Origin: Theristus sp. LFF4_11
Taxonomy: Eukaryota; Nematoda; Chromadorea; Monhysterida; Xyalidae
Reading direction: 5' to 3'
Length of the DNA: 64,000 bases
Assembly: GCA_030248135.1 (NCBI GenBank)
Contig: JASANC010000765.1
Span: 17,371 to 81,370 of the forward strand
This document shows, piece after piece, positions 15,785 through 28,263 of the stretch. How positions within the stretch are numbered: position 1 is the stretch's first letter; the number at the start of each line of letters is the position of its first letter. A program made the position numbers and the translations under genes. Under the pieces are notes generated by a model. It saw only the letters and a program-made list of their open reading frames with translations, had not been told where the DNA came from and did not search any database.

Positions 15785-16282
15785 ATGCGTTGGTTTTTCT
15801 GTGTACTTCTGATTGTGTCGGTGGTTTGTCAAGGGACTGAGGGCAGAGGCAGGCGTGGGCGAGGACAGCATGCACGCCATGGACACCGAGGCCAACGTGG
15901 CTCGAATCGACATGCTTGTCCGCACCAACCTGGTCGCCATTCTCATCGTATGACTCAATTCCATTAGAATTTTTAATGTGTCTGTAGTATTTATTCTCTG
16001 AACTTTTTTATTCAATTGAATTCGTTGAAATCGGAAATTCAATCGATGCTTAATAGTATGTTAAATTCAGGTAGCTCGAGTGTTGAAACTGGTGAGCCAA
16101 ACCGGATTCGTTATCCTGCATCGGTGAAGTTTCCAAGTGCCGGGTTAGAGCAACTACGCGAGATGGCACGATCCATGAGTGCACAGGAACGCAATGCTCT
16201 TCTCGAATTGTTTCTGTCAGGCGAAGTCAGCGCTTGTCAGCAACCATCTTACGGATATCAACGCCAAACTGATCAAACATAA
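15785..16282 (+). CDS. Predicted small secreted basic protein, 2 exons, function unknown
   Basis: Not recognised. Model: exon 1 15785-15947, intron 15948-16070 (GTATGA...TTCAG, 123 bp), exon 2 16071-16282; 124 aa. Residues 1-16 (MRWFFCVLLIVSVVCQ) look like a signal peptide. The next ~38 residues are rich in Gly, Arg and His (RGRRGRGQHARHGHRG). Exon 2 is compositionally normal, predicts a helix around LEQLREMARSMSAQERNALL, and ends in a Gln/Tyr-rich tail. The intron is inferred because both reading frames are open and the phases match (phase 1). The same GTATGA donor fits the GEF exon 4. Alternative: two unrelated short ORFs without coding function. Confidence 0.45.
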
Positions 16283-17109
16283 ATATACCAAGCGTTGTTA
16301 AACGAAGCACTGTATTCTAGGCGATCTTGGGCGTTTAAGAAAATGTGTTTTTTATTTGTTCAGTTTTTGACAGGTTTTTGACCATAATAATTTTCTGGGA
16401 TAGTACTGCCGCGTTTCCCTCACAATTGCCGTTGTGTGATCTGTGTCCAAAGCACATGATGCGTTAAATGTCAGCTGCAGACTCTTACCGTGAAATACTC
16501 GATGTTGCATGGCCTCAGAGGAAAGCAAGCTTCAATATCTTCAGAGAGTATCTCGCCACAAGCACACAATATTTCGACGCTGTTTGTGTTCGCATCGCGT
16601 CGCATATATTCAGGAAATAAGTATACAAACATAACTGCACATGCAAAGTAAGTAAACTTATTGTTGATATTACCATATCAACGGTTATCAAGGTGCTATT
16701 ATAACTAGTTTCAGCACACGGTGCCCCACTCATTTCTCGGTTAAGTTTGTTGCTAAAGCATAGCTTTCATTTCAGCGAATCCCACTAATCATTATTGACG
16801 ATATTTAATTAAAAGTAAGTAGACTGTGCAACTTTATTGTTTTGAAACCTGAAACTGATCAACTTGGCTAACCGAATGTCAAAAACAAGACAATGTGGCT
16901 TCAGAACTCAGGCTAATGCAGATGAAACTGGTGAATAATCAAACAACTTCTTTGAGTATCGTCAATCCAATTGCAGTGCGTTTGCAATTTCACTAGGTGC
17001 ACAAACATGTAAGAATCTAAACAAAACAAGCCTTTCTCTGAAAAAATATTGCATGCAGCACGTTTCTTGAGTAAGTTATCAACAGTAATAAATCCATGAT
17101 TTTTTTAAA
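16283..17109. other. Intergenic, nothing recognised
   Basis: About 830 bp upstream of the GEF start. AT-rich, no supported gene or repeat. Confidence 0.5.
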
Positions 17110-20100
17110 ATGGAAAGCAAACAACACTCGGACGTTTCAGTTGATAATAATGAGCAATCTCTGAGGGTAATGGAGCAACACCAAAGCATTACCAAGTCGA
17201 CACTGTCACCACCGCGACGGGCGGTCAGTGCAGCAGACACTGTCTCAGTGCCGTTCATGCACACGCTGCACTCACACACGTCCTCGGTGTCTGTGAGTCC
17301 TTTTATAAGTTGTGCTTTTTGAGAAACCGGCTTGTCGGCGTTTGTGTAGCCACTTTCGCGTGCTGTTTTGGATACGAACCAAATGAAAATTGCTTTGATT
17401 TCTTCCAGGTATATTCTGAAAGTACACGGGCGCACTTTGCTACACGACGACTACACGCTTTAGTGCCGAATAAGGCGAAGGTATTTTGATGCTTTATAGC
17501 GCGCGTGTTTCGCAGAAATTTTGGTAACTGTACAAAGTTTCATTTCAATGAAGTTGGTGTTTGTGACATAGGTGTGCACATTGAATTTGTAATTTTTACG
17601 TTGTTTAAACGTTTAGAGCTTTGACCATCCGCCGGTTTCACGCGATCGTGTTTGTGATGGAGACAACAGTCGCCAGTAAGTTTATGTTTTGTTTATTATT
17701 TGGCATCATAACGCAACTGTTTGTGCTAAAAAAATCATATAACGTTGGCGTTGAAAAAACACCAGAACATGTTTAAACAGCCAGTTAATCTGCGCTAACA
17801 CTGCTGCCTGCCGCTACCGGCACATTGCAGGAACGGTGGCGCACTGTTTTGACGTTTAGGATACATGCGTGCTGGTTGTTGCTATAGATTCGCACTCCAT
17901 CAACTCAACATTATCACACTTTGTCTAATCAAACTAACATTTGTGGCAGAGAAATAAAAGGGCATAAAGTGATTCGTCTGACATCATCGGAACTAAATAT
18001 ATCTGTCAGCTGGAACGTTAATGGTTTTCAGGAATTACATTATCACCCCATCTAGTTCTATAATTACTGAAACTGTGAGTATGAAGGAGTATTGTAGAAC
18101 AGCAGTTTTTCCGGTTTTTATGTGCGCGCACCTTGCGACGTTTAGAGTAGAACATTCTTTAATACGGTCGGGGCCGTTTGTACCGCAACAGCGTAGTGCT
18201 GCAAATATTCTGCAATGTCGACACATGGAGTGTGCTAGATAAATATGTTAAAACGTGCAGCATGATCCGTGACGGACAAAGATGCGAGGGTCCATGTACA
18301 TTTATATAACACTGCTGACTTTCTAGAGCTTACATTCGTTTATACGTGATTTCATGATTATACATGTATTAAAATTCCCATAAAGCACCATTAAGAATCA
18401 AGAAGAAACCAGATGGTTGCTAGGACTACAAAGTCGTTGGGAGTTTGCATTTAACGTTGTTTTACACAAATTTGTATCAAATACCTATTTACAGTTATTA
18501 CAAAGGTGAGCACTGGACAGACTCCACCTTCACAGCAATGCCTGCATAGAATATATACATCACGTAATCACTAACCAGCCAATAGCTAGTTGCAAATGAT
18601 ATACAGACAGGGTGGTCCATAAGTAGGTATACCAACTTTGAAGCGTTGTAACTCGGCAACTGTTCAAGTATTTTAATTAGAATTTTAACCAATTCTTTTT
18701 GAAACTTTTAAATTTGCTGCGATTTGCAATCAGAAATACCAAACGGCTTTGGCCTTTGCCATCACCACTCTGACTAAAATGCTGGAAAACTATAATTTTC
18801 TGCTTGTTGGGTGTAAATGCACAAAATCAGAATGCGAAAGAACTTTCTCACCGCTGTAGCACACCAACTGATTGATCCTTTGAGCTTTTTAGCTTTTTTC
18901 TGCACAGTATATTTTTTTCTGAAAAATATCAGCTTTGTTGCAGATTTACAAAAAGTTACAACATCCGTTCAAGCGTTTTATTCGGACACCGACACTAAAC
19001 CGCGTTCGAAAGCACCATGGGTTTTGAAAAAATTGGTTGGATAATTCTTTCGTTTTTGTTTTGAAGTAAGATAAGAACACACTTCACGATTCAGTTTTTC
19101 AAGCCTACTTGCGTATTATATCCATACTGTCAGTCAGACCGGAAAATTTTGTGCATTAGTTGATTATTATAGCTGTTTCGATCAGGTTCAATGCATTTTT
19201 GTTTGATGCAAAATGCATTTTCATTGTCTTGAAATGTCTAGGTATTTGTGTGGACAAAGATGTTTTCATGTGCATTGTGATGTTATTTTATGCTATTTCA
19301 GTACGATTGGTCGGGTCGTGCCAAGTTGCGTAGCATGGCACAACACGTCAAGCGTGCCCACGCACATCCTGATGAAGAGTTTGACTATGAAGTGCTGCAG
19401 GCATTGTTGGTGTGTTACTTGTCTCTTCCAATAAAATACTGTTTTTGTCTAGTTTATATTCTGCAAAAATTTCAGGACAAAAGGTGCGACGATTTGTTTC
19501 CGATGGTTTTCAGCAGCGACAAGATTGGTCAAAAGCAGTTGACAGCTATTTGGGAGATTTTTCACACCGAATTAAGATTTTTATTTCATCAGTTGTTAGT
19601 CATTCGTAATGTACGTTAGTCATGCTTTGAGTCAAAATCATATGACAGATTTTTTTTCAAAAAAACGTGTGTTAGAACTTTTTATTATTTGTTTCAGGTG
19701 TACAAAGAACCACTCAAAGGATGCCAAGTTGAAGGGTATATGACAAATGTGGACCCAGATCTATTGTTTGGAAATGTTGAAGATCTTTGTGAGGTTAAGC
19801 TAAACGATTTCATTAGTTTTGCTTATTTACCCACACTGCCCTTTGTTTGTTTAAAAAAAGTAGGCACATTTTCAGGTCAGCTTCGCTTTCTGCAAGGTCT
19901 TCCATCAACAGTGTACCAGCAGAAACTCGAACAACGATGACAGCACAAGAAAAGAAACCCTCGATCCACTTCGCCCGCTGCTCGCAGCTTTTGATTCAGT
20001 TAGCCTGTATTTCAAAACATCTATCAAGTAAACGGCTGGTTTTCGCTCCTGGGTTAACAGCGTTTGCACCTAAGAATGGAGGGGGGTGAGGAACGGTCGC

Positions 20101-22717
20101 GGCCGCGAAAGTGGGTTTTGGGGGTCGCTGAATCTGTCCTTAGATTTTTGACCGGGCATGTTTTTGAATTTTTAATTTCAGTTGTTATGATTTAAAAAAC
20201 TTTTCATGGATTCAAAGCATTCGGGAACTCGGGAACATTGATAAAATGTCTGTACACCATTAGTTTGCAAACTTTTCCGTGTAGCAGCACAGACCCCCCA
20301 TTCTTAGGTGCAAACACTGTTAACAGTTGAAGCTGAAATTTTAATTACATTTTTAGTTTCGACATCGACTCAGTGGTGACACGAACACGAACCGTTTACT
20401 TTCTTGACATTCTTTGAATCACCTTGTATTTTAAAAATGTTTTATATGTTCCAATAACTTTTATAATTTTTTCTTGTAGTACGCTGACCATTTGCCTTCT
20501 GCATTGGAAGCTTTTCAAACATATTGTTTGAGTTACAAGGGCATAATGGAATACTTGGAAAACGTGCGACAAAGAGACGATCGATTTATTGAGTTTGAAA
20601 AAGTTTGTTTGTCGGTTTATTTTTTGTCATTTTATTGCACTATTTGCTTTACCGTTATGCCACGCGTTACAGTTGTGCAATCAAGACCAAAGAAATCGAC
20701 GTTTACAACTTGATGAGCTACTGATCGCGCCATTGCACAGGTACCCAATAATTCACAAAAAATTATGATCTTTTATTTTGATAGCAAACTAAATGCGCGC
20801 ATAGATACATGTAGGTAAACAGTTTCATGCATGACGCGGAAATTCAAAATTGGCAAAGTGATCCGAGTCCCCTAAATTGGGCGGAGTCACTTTGGCGATG
20901 TTGAGTTGCCACATAAAGATTGAAACTACAGGGTATGCCAAAATACTACCGGATTTCAAACCGGACAGATATTTTTAGGTAGTGGGTACCTACCCGTAGG
21001 GGTGTCAAACTTCATAGTTTCTGTAGTTTCCTTTCACTTCTGCAAACCTATTGAGCCGCAGAACCTAAAAATTGATAATAGTAAAAACGTTTATGTGTAT
21101 TATTGATGTCGTCTGCGTCAGGATTACCAGACTTCCGTTGTTGCTGCGTGAAGTTCTGAAATACACATCAAAGCAAAGTCCACTTCGCAGTGAGCTTGAG
21201 GTTATAAATGATCGCTTTCATGAAACATTAAGTAAGTGTCAATGCAAACTGTAACCATTTTAAAACCTGAAAAAGTTAATTTTATGTTAGTTTGTTTCCA
21301 GGGTCAATCGACGATAGCATTCAATGGTGGCATAAATTTGAGCGCATACAAGAACTACAAACGCAAATTGTCTGGCCATCAATAACAGAGCTGGACTCTC
21401 GCACATTTGTACCCGTGGTGAATATCATTATTCAATACTCATTTAGAGCCAAAAAATGAATAAATACTGAGCTCTTGGCACGCATTTCATTATGCAACAC
21501 AACATTGCAGTTTTTGAAAACTACATTGGCCTATCAATTTTGCGAAAATTTACTAGCGCATCCAAGACGCCAGCTGATACATGAGGGGGTGTTGAATAGA
21601 ATCGGTAATTTTCAACAGTTTTGTTAGTGGCTCTCGATGGTTTCTCAGTGTTGTTCTTTTATTCGTCAATGCAGAAACACAACGTGCAGTGGAGTTGCAT
21701 GCATTTTTGTTCAACGACATGCTGATTCTGAGCAAGCTGAAGAAAGCGGCCACGCGTGGTTGGGTAGGCGATGTTGGGTTACACTCGTAAATGTGGCTGC
21801 TCAACGGTTGATTTTCACTTGCTGCAGCGATCGTCGACACAAAAATTAGCAGACGCTCCTGGGTTGAAATACATCGTGTACCGTCAACCGGTGCCGTTGG
21901 ATTCTTGTGTTTTCTGCGACATTGGACCTGACGACTCAACCGGTGAGCCAGTTAGCGGACAAATTTGGCCCATCGCATATCAGATAAAACTATGAGTTGA
22001 GGGTAGGTGGGAGTAGGACTTTCGCCCTACATCTTAGCATTTATACCAAATCATAACTTACTTCTTGTTAATGCGACGTTTGAGGTTCCCCTCTTCATGT
22101 TATTTCACAAATTTCAGCAGTTCAAACTCGAAACTCCTTTGTCATTATTCACTTGACGCGGTTTTATCAAGTGATTGGCGCTTACACGCTTCAGGCTGCT
22201 TCGAAGCCCGACAAAGTTAGTTGGCTGTTCGTTTTCTGTAACGAACAAAACAATGCGGTAGTGTTCTCCGCTGCATCGTTGTTTGTTTTTGCAGGAGGTT
22301 TGGATCCAAAAGTTCCAAGAATCTATTGAGAATTTCGAGTCGATACCACTGACAAAGGACGGCCACACCGGCGGACTGAAACGCACCGGCACCGGCCTCG
22401 AGCTGGAGACGCGTGGTGGCGAGATGAACGGCGCCAACAGCGACGACGCGTCGCGCGTCTCGACCGGCTCGAGTGTGTTCTGCATCTCGCCACGGATGGA
22501 CGCGAACGCGCAGCAGCAGAATCACTCGGTGCGTCGCACTGTGTCCACAGGTGGCACTGCGACGCCACCGATGTTCGCACGCTGCAGACACACCAGTCGG
22601 ACGCAGTCGTCAGTGGTCGCCAACGCCCAGCTCAGTTCACGCTCGGCCCCCTCAAAAAGCCCCGTCCGCCTGACGACGCTCGAGCACTCGGTGACGATCG
22701 ACGGCGACGGCGAGTGA
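17110..22717 (+). CDS. DH-PH Rho guanine nucleotide exchange factor (PLEKHG5-like), 19 exons
   Basis: Predicted activator of Rho GTPases at membranes. Exons: 17110-17292, 17409-17480, 17617-17675, 18032-18078, 18944-19035, 19302-19409, 19476-19610, 19698-19793, 19876-20027, 20357-20372 (16-nt microexon, tentative), 20480-20602, 20673-20740, 21122-21231, 21302-21417, 21511-21604, 21675-21763, 21828-21942, 22118-22215, 22295-22717; about 731 aa. The DH domain (~205-420) starts AIWEIFHTEL and includes EYLENVRQRD, LDELLIAPLHR and RLPLLLREVLKYT. A PH domain follows with LIHEGVLNR, FLFNDMLILSKLKK and QVIGAYTLQAASK, in the order of vertebrate PLEKHG5. The C-terminal ~130 residues are low-complexity Ser/Thr/Arg. 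Exons 4 and 5 rely on donor GTATGA at 18079. Introns 9 and 12 carry repeats. Confidence 0.88.
18606..18720 (+). repeat. Possible Tc1/mariner-like terminus in GEF intron 4
   Basis: Starts acagggtggtccataagta, a terminus style common in Tc1/mariner-type elements. Similar CAGGGTGG ends occur at about 2853-2862 (reverse) and 34005-34797. Only one end is visible here, so it is a fragment at most. Confidence 0.3.
20053..20324. mobile_element. 272-bp MITE with ~30-bp inverted repeats, in GEF intron 9
   Basis: Left end gttaacagcgtttgcaccta... and right end its near-perfect complement (...taggtgcaaacactgttaac). About 30 of 31 bases pair, continuing into a G run on one side and a C run on the other. 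No duplicate in the window. It sits just after the exon 9 donor. Confidence 0.65.
20760..21080 (+). repeat. Epsilon dispersed repeat, copy 2, in GEF intron 12
   Basis: Same ordered blocks as 8862-9080 and 45655-45890, including the ctgcaaacctattgagccgc type end. It carries an additional insertion beginning acagggtatgcc at about 20930. It fills most of the 381-bp intron. Confidence 0.55.
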
Positions 22718-23579
22718 TCAGCTGCTGCCACTCACAGAACAAACATGCTGAAGAAACAACGGCACAAGCGCGAAAATCGCTTATTTTCGAATCTCGCTCA
22801 AGTTTAGGTCTGAAATGTTCTTGCTTGGAACAGCTTGCCTCTGATTGCGTCCGTTTGTTTGTTTTTTGATTTTGATACTCAAAATGTTCATAGATTAAAT
22901 TCTTTGTGGTTGAGAGACGAGTTATTATTTTTAAATGTTTCCTTGTTCGAACGACATCCGAATTACATGCAACTATAACCAACCTCCACACAGCGCCGAA
23001 CGCCATCCGAACAATTGGCCAGTAACAGAATTACTGGGATTAACAGTGGATGTGGTCTAATTTGTGTGACGGATGACTTCGAGCTTGTGAGCGCTCAAAC
23101 ACTTTCCTCTGTAATCATTTTTTAATCATGCACAGCTGTGATATTATCTGTTGAAATTTTTGTCACTGAACTGGCTTTTATTCGGTTCTGCAATACTTCT
23201 TGGTTTTTTATGTACATGAACATGTTTACGAGGAAAAAATGCATTTGCTGTGATCACGCTAAAATTGAATAAAGCACAAAATGCACCGTTGAAACAAAAT
23301 TAAGCTGCAAAGAAGGAAAATTGTTCGTCAGTTGTGTTGTGAACACAATTACGCAAAAAGAATCGGAAAGTATCGTGACTAGCAAGCGGTTTGTGTTAGA
23401 TATGCGGGCTCGGGCACCAATCGCACATCGGGCAGTATAAACAATGAGGAACCTAAAAATTTGGAATTAACAATGAGTAAATGTGTGAATTCGTGTAAAT
23501 TCATGTATCTCAACGACTACTACATGGTACATGTGGAAAACGTAACTACATACATGTAACGTTGTAAAAAACCACAACG
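22718..23579. other. Convergent intergenic region (GEF 3' end / CDK 3' end)
   Basis: About 860 bp between two convergent genes. A possible GEF poly(A) signal gaataaagc lies near 23267. No gene or repeat is supported. Confidence 0.5.
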
Positions 23580-26500
23580 TTAATGAAACAAACCTGGAGG
23601 AAGAATATGAATCTGCGGTGGTAATTCCTTGAAATACGGATGCTCCGTAGCTTCGTGCGCAGATAAGCGTTCAGTGGGATTCAACTGCAATCGCAACAAA
23701 TGGTGTGCGAGTAGTATACAGTCATACGAGCTAAAAACCAGATGAAACCCACCTTCAATAAGCCGGTTAATAAAGATTCGCAGTAGCGAACGCGGAAGAA
23801 GGTCGGACTGATTTCATGCCAGGCGAGCTTGGCGTACGACGGAAAGTTGCCTGTGTACCAATTATTTTCAGTAAATCTACAAGATCATTTTGTTGATATT
23901 GACTTTCTTATTAAAGTGTCCCAATATGCATTTGCACGTACAGATACAGTAGGGCCGAATAAATAAGGCAGTCCTTGCATTCTTCATCAATGCGGGATCA
24001 GTCGCGGACCAGGAGTTGTCTTTTTCAAGAACGCCAAGATAAAACTCCCAATCGTGAGGGCAAGGGAAAAGAATGAACAGAATAACCCTAAGAATCAATT
24101 ACATAGTTTATAAAAACACATTTTTGTTGAGTGTATTTTTTCTTTCATTCAAACGTCGCGCGCTCCTTACACCCAGAAAAAGGTTACCCACCCAGAAAAA
24201 GGTTACCATGTTTACTCGGCTATTCCGTAGGGAAAATGTTTCGCGACTGCGCGCGCGGCAACAAAACTGAGCATATCTGACGGCAGTTTTGTGCTACGGT
24301 ATGACCGATTAAACATGGCAGCTTTTTTCAGGGTGCAAGGAGCGCGCGAATTTTGAATGAAAGAAAAAAGATGTTCCGAAACCAAATTGCGCGCAAAATT
24401 TGACGCGTTTTTTTTGAAAACTAATGGATTATCCGCGCTATTCTGTGCATTCTTTCTCCCTTGCAAACATGATTGGGAATTATGTTGGCATTTTTGAAAA
24501 AGACAACTCCTAGTCTGCGACTGATTCCTCCTTGATGGACTGCCTCATTTATTCGGCCGTACTATAGAAAATAAACAGCAAAACTAAGAAAAGACGGCAG
24601 CATTTTGTTCTACGAATAAAATTACTTTAATTCATATTCGCCCTACGTTCGGGCGCAAGTACTACGTTCAGTTTTCAGCTGTGCGACTTTTCCACAAATC
24701 CATTCAACATTACTCCGCCTCCTTTGCAGAGAATACTAACACAGTTTACCTGCTAAGAACTGTGGGAAACTGGTGACGCCTGGCCAGCTGACCTCGTTTG
24801 GTGTGCCCAATATGCTGAAGATTCTGTGCAACTGATCGACTACGTCCTTGGTGCCCGGAAACAACGCACTGCCCGTCAGCATTTCGGCAAATATACAACC
24901 GACACCCCTGAAAATGCCATTCCCACGTGCGTCCGAACCACCACTTGACGCAAACAACACCATTTGCATTCACATACCACATGTCCAATGATGTGGAATA
25001 TTGTCGGGAGCCTAACAGCACATCCGGTGGCCTGTACCAAAGCGTCACCACTTCATGCGAGTACGTGTGACTTGGCACGGATTTCGCTCTGGCAAGACCT
25101 ACGTGTGCAACACCAACAACGTCAGTCGTGTGATTGTTTTTTTCATAAAAAGTGTCACGTTCAAGGTAAGTACGTACCAAAGTCTGCCAGTTTCAATTCA
25201 CCGGTTGAGTTTAACAGCAAGTTTTGCGGCTTGAGATCTCTGAAATGATTGTGTGTGTATGGACGTCCACGCAGTGAAGCGAGAAACTTGGAACTTGCCG
25301 ATGAAGAATTTTCTTGTCGTGACAAAACGACAACCCGCGAAGCAATTGAAACAGGTAAAGCTAGAAAACGTTTTCAGCAATTAATGGCAAAAAGCATGAA
25401 ATAAAACTAAAATTGTTTTGCAACCGGTGAGTGAGCTTTTGGATATTTTACCTTAGCATTGTGCGGATGAATGCCGTCTGGATGAAGCTCAAGATGTTTA
25501 CTCAGGTCAGTTTGCTGAAACAAATGATTTTGAACTTTTAGTTATGTACTCCAACAATGTACTAATTTGCAACGATATATAAAAAATGTGAACAGTTGAC
25601 AATGCAAAAAGGTAGGGACATCGACAAACCATGTATTCGAACACCAATATCAGTTTGTTCTTTTCGTGTATGATGTCATGAAGCATCACAATGTTTGCAT
25701 GCCTGAGTCCTTTCAGTAGCGACGCTGAAATAGTACATTGTAAGCAGTTCAGTTGAAAATGTCAACAAGAACAACAAATGCAATGGAATACCGCGGAATC
25801 TGGTCTGTTATATTCGTGGATGTGGACATAATATCAACATAGTAAAATGGGGCAGTTCCGTTTCTCATAGGACACGTGAGCTTTTTAAACGGGTCCGTCA
25901 GAAAGTCGGGAACGGAACGGACATGTGGATAGTGACATTTGTACTAGACCAATGGAGACTAGATGCAACGGTTCGACAAGACACAGCATTTCATCAGTAC
26001 ACCGCACCTTCTCGGATGGCAGTGAATGGCAGACCTTCGTCCGGCTGCAATTTGATCTCTTTCAGTGCGACCACGCGCCCGTTGCACCTGCACAACATCA
26101 CTGGATTGTTAGTGTCACCACTACAGCCACCGTTGTATGCACATTTTACTAACTGATTGACGCATTTGTAGACGGTTGCATACGAGCCTTCACCGAGTTT
26201 TTCCAGTCTCCGATATTTACTGCAGCCGGTGAGGGGAATGAACTCCTGTTAATAGCAGTAAACAACCTAACATTTACAAGATTACGAAATCGAGTGCAGC
26301 AACTTAGTGGGACAGCAGTTTCGCTAACCTGATTAGCGTTTACCATGTAGTGATTGGTCATGTGGGCGGATCGTGGCCTCTGCGGGCGTGCTGCGCCGAG
26401 CGCTTGCTGCTGCCGCTGTTGACGCAGGTGACTGCCGTACTTGCCGCTCACTGAGGCGCCCCACTGCTGAGCGTCGTCTGTGACCAGCATCGCTTGCTGT

Positions 26501-28263
26501 TGCTCTGCCTCCACTGTTCCTAACACAAATATGCACCTTGACATACAAAGAAGCGCTTGGTGCTAACCGTTTACTGGTATTTTCCAGCTCACCGAAAGAA
26601 CTCTGCGCTAACCGGAGTGTGCTTGTGGTCGCACGTTCAGCACCGTGGCCGCTGTTGCGTCGTCAGGCATCGCCGCAGCCGCCGTTTCCGAGCGTGCCAA
26701 TCTGCGAGATGAGAAGCGTTTCTTGAGTCCGCTGGTGAACTGCGCCAGACGATTGGCGCTGCCGACACGCCGCTGGGTGGCGCTGTGTCCGTGCGTCGAG
26801 CTGTCCGACATGGTCGTCGGTGTCGGCGTCTGCCGGTAACTCGAGCACTCGGCGTGCCACGATTGGTGCATCATGCTCGGCTGGTAGTGGTTGGCCGGTG
26901 TGCAAGCGGGCGGCACTGCGCCTGTGTGGTGGTGCACGTTGGTGCACTCGTGCAGCAGTGCAGACGCGCTCATGCTGCCGTGCTGCCGCTGGCGGTGGCG
27001 CTCGCTTGGCCTCTGCGCTTTCACCGCTGGTTTGCTCATTGGAGACGGATGACTTCGCCAATAGTCGTTGTCGTCGATGGGCGTTGGCGAAATTGTGTTG
27101 TTGTTGATGGTGTCGGCAGTGGTGCTGTGCAGGTCGAGATTGCTGCTGCTGCTGTGTCGGCCAGTGCCACTGCTGGCGTTGCTGCGATTGATGATGTTGT
27201 TGAACGCGGTCATCTGCTCGTTGATCACGTTGCCTTGGTGTCTGCCATCGGTGCAGTTTCTGCCAGCGGCGTTCTCACGGATGAGATTGTTCAAGAAACT
27301 GCCACGATTGCTGGTGCACTTGTTGACGCCTGACAGCTGGTACGTGCTGGTCGTCGATGGGATGCTTGTGCGCATAGCACCGGCAGCATCCGTGTTGTTG
27401 TCATTGTCGTTGTCATTGTCGTTGTTGTTGTTGCTGTTGTTGTTGTGATGGTTTGCAGTGGTGCTGCTGCCCTTTGAGCACTTGCTGCTGTTGTGCCACC
27501 GGGTCGTTCGCCGAAGCGTTCCGAACAATGAAAACTTTTTATTTGCAGTCGACGAACCGCTGCTCGCAATGTCACAGTCCTGCAAACACTGTTCATACTC
27601 GAATGTCGTGTGTTTGGTAGTGTGTACATTTCAAAAAGTGCTCCTGGTAGTGTGTACATTTCAAAAAGAGCTCCTTTCAAACGTGGCATTGTGTCTGTCT
27701 CATGTTGTTTACCTGTGGCGGCTTGCTGTTGCATCGCTGCTGCACGAACGGTGGCAACGAGCGTCGTGAGGACACGGCATGTTGGTGTGCGTGGCGTGCC
27801 TGGAAGTGTGCCACTGAAGGCACTGTGCCGTTCGGCAGCACCTGCTGCACATGCACGTTCTCAACGCTCACCGACTTCGCAGACGACTCCGGCCGCGTGC
27901 CGAGCAGCTCTGCTGTGCCACCTGAAAAGCATTTCCGACATTTTCGTTTGCATTCCAATCGAATGTCTGTGCTGAGTTGCAAACGCACCAACGGAGCACT
28001 TGCTGCTGTGTGTGGCCGCGTGCACGTTGCCGTTGAGCAGATCACTCGTGGCCACTGTTGAGTGCATCGTGTGGCCGCTCGCAGTCGCTGCGCTGGTCTG
28101 CTGTTGCACCAGTGCACTCAGCGAGTGGCTGCCGCGCAGGTTGCTGCTGCCCCACTGCAACGCTTGAATCGATTTGAAGCGTTTGAAAAAATTTGGAAGA
28201 GTTTTTCTAGGTAGGCAAAGTTGCGTTTTACATGTAAACTGAGATTATGTGGTCAATGTCCAT
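23580..28263 (-). CDS. PFTAIRE cyclin-dependent kinase (CDK14/Eip63E type), 15 exons
   Basis: Ser/Thr kinase of the membrane-associated cyclin Y-dependent CDK subfamily. Exons in transcript order: 28263-28240, 28154-27989, 27921-27713, 27579-26613, 26519-26344, 26245-26154, 26087-26008, 25724-25630, 25514-25452, 25360-25299, 25239-25178, 25098-24978, 24907-24750, 23850-23753, 23684-23580; 825 aa. Kinase motifs: [26 protein letters not shown] (~565-571, the subfamily signature), [32 protein letters not shown] and LDMWGVGCIF. The N-terminal ~510 residues are low complexity with Asn/Asp and Ser/Thr stretches, much longer than in vertebrate CDK14. The intron after exon 10 begins with GC (gcaagt). 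The 8-codon first exon (MDIDHIIS) is an inference; the true start may lie further upstream. The 900-bp penultimate intron holds a foldback element. Confidence 0.9.
23948..24563. mobile_element. Delta foldback element in CDK penultimate intron
   Basis: About 615 bp with two long inverted arms (23948-24230 and 24290-24563). Outer ends gggccgaataaa and tttattcggcc, then matching blocks (gactcctagtctgcgactgat type, cattcaaa-cgcgcgctcctt, catgttta-tcgg). Arms are perhaps 75 to 80 percent alike. One arm matches the solo copy in MsrA intron 4. Confidence 0.7.
27616..27675. repeat. Two tandem 30-bp units in CDK intron 3
   Basis: ggtagtgtgtacatttcaaa followed by aagtgctcct, repeated once with a single change. 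Short recent duplication inside an intron. Confidence 0.7.

Noticed and set aside
17954..18025. Extra GEF exon after GTGGCAG
   Set aside because: It runs into a stop with the available donors, whereas joining exon 3 directly to 18032 keeps phase.
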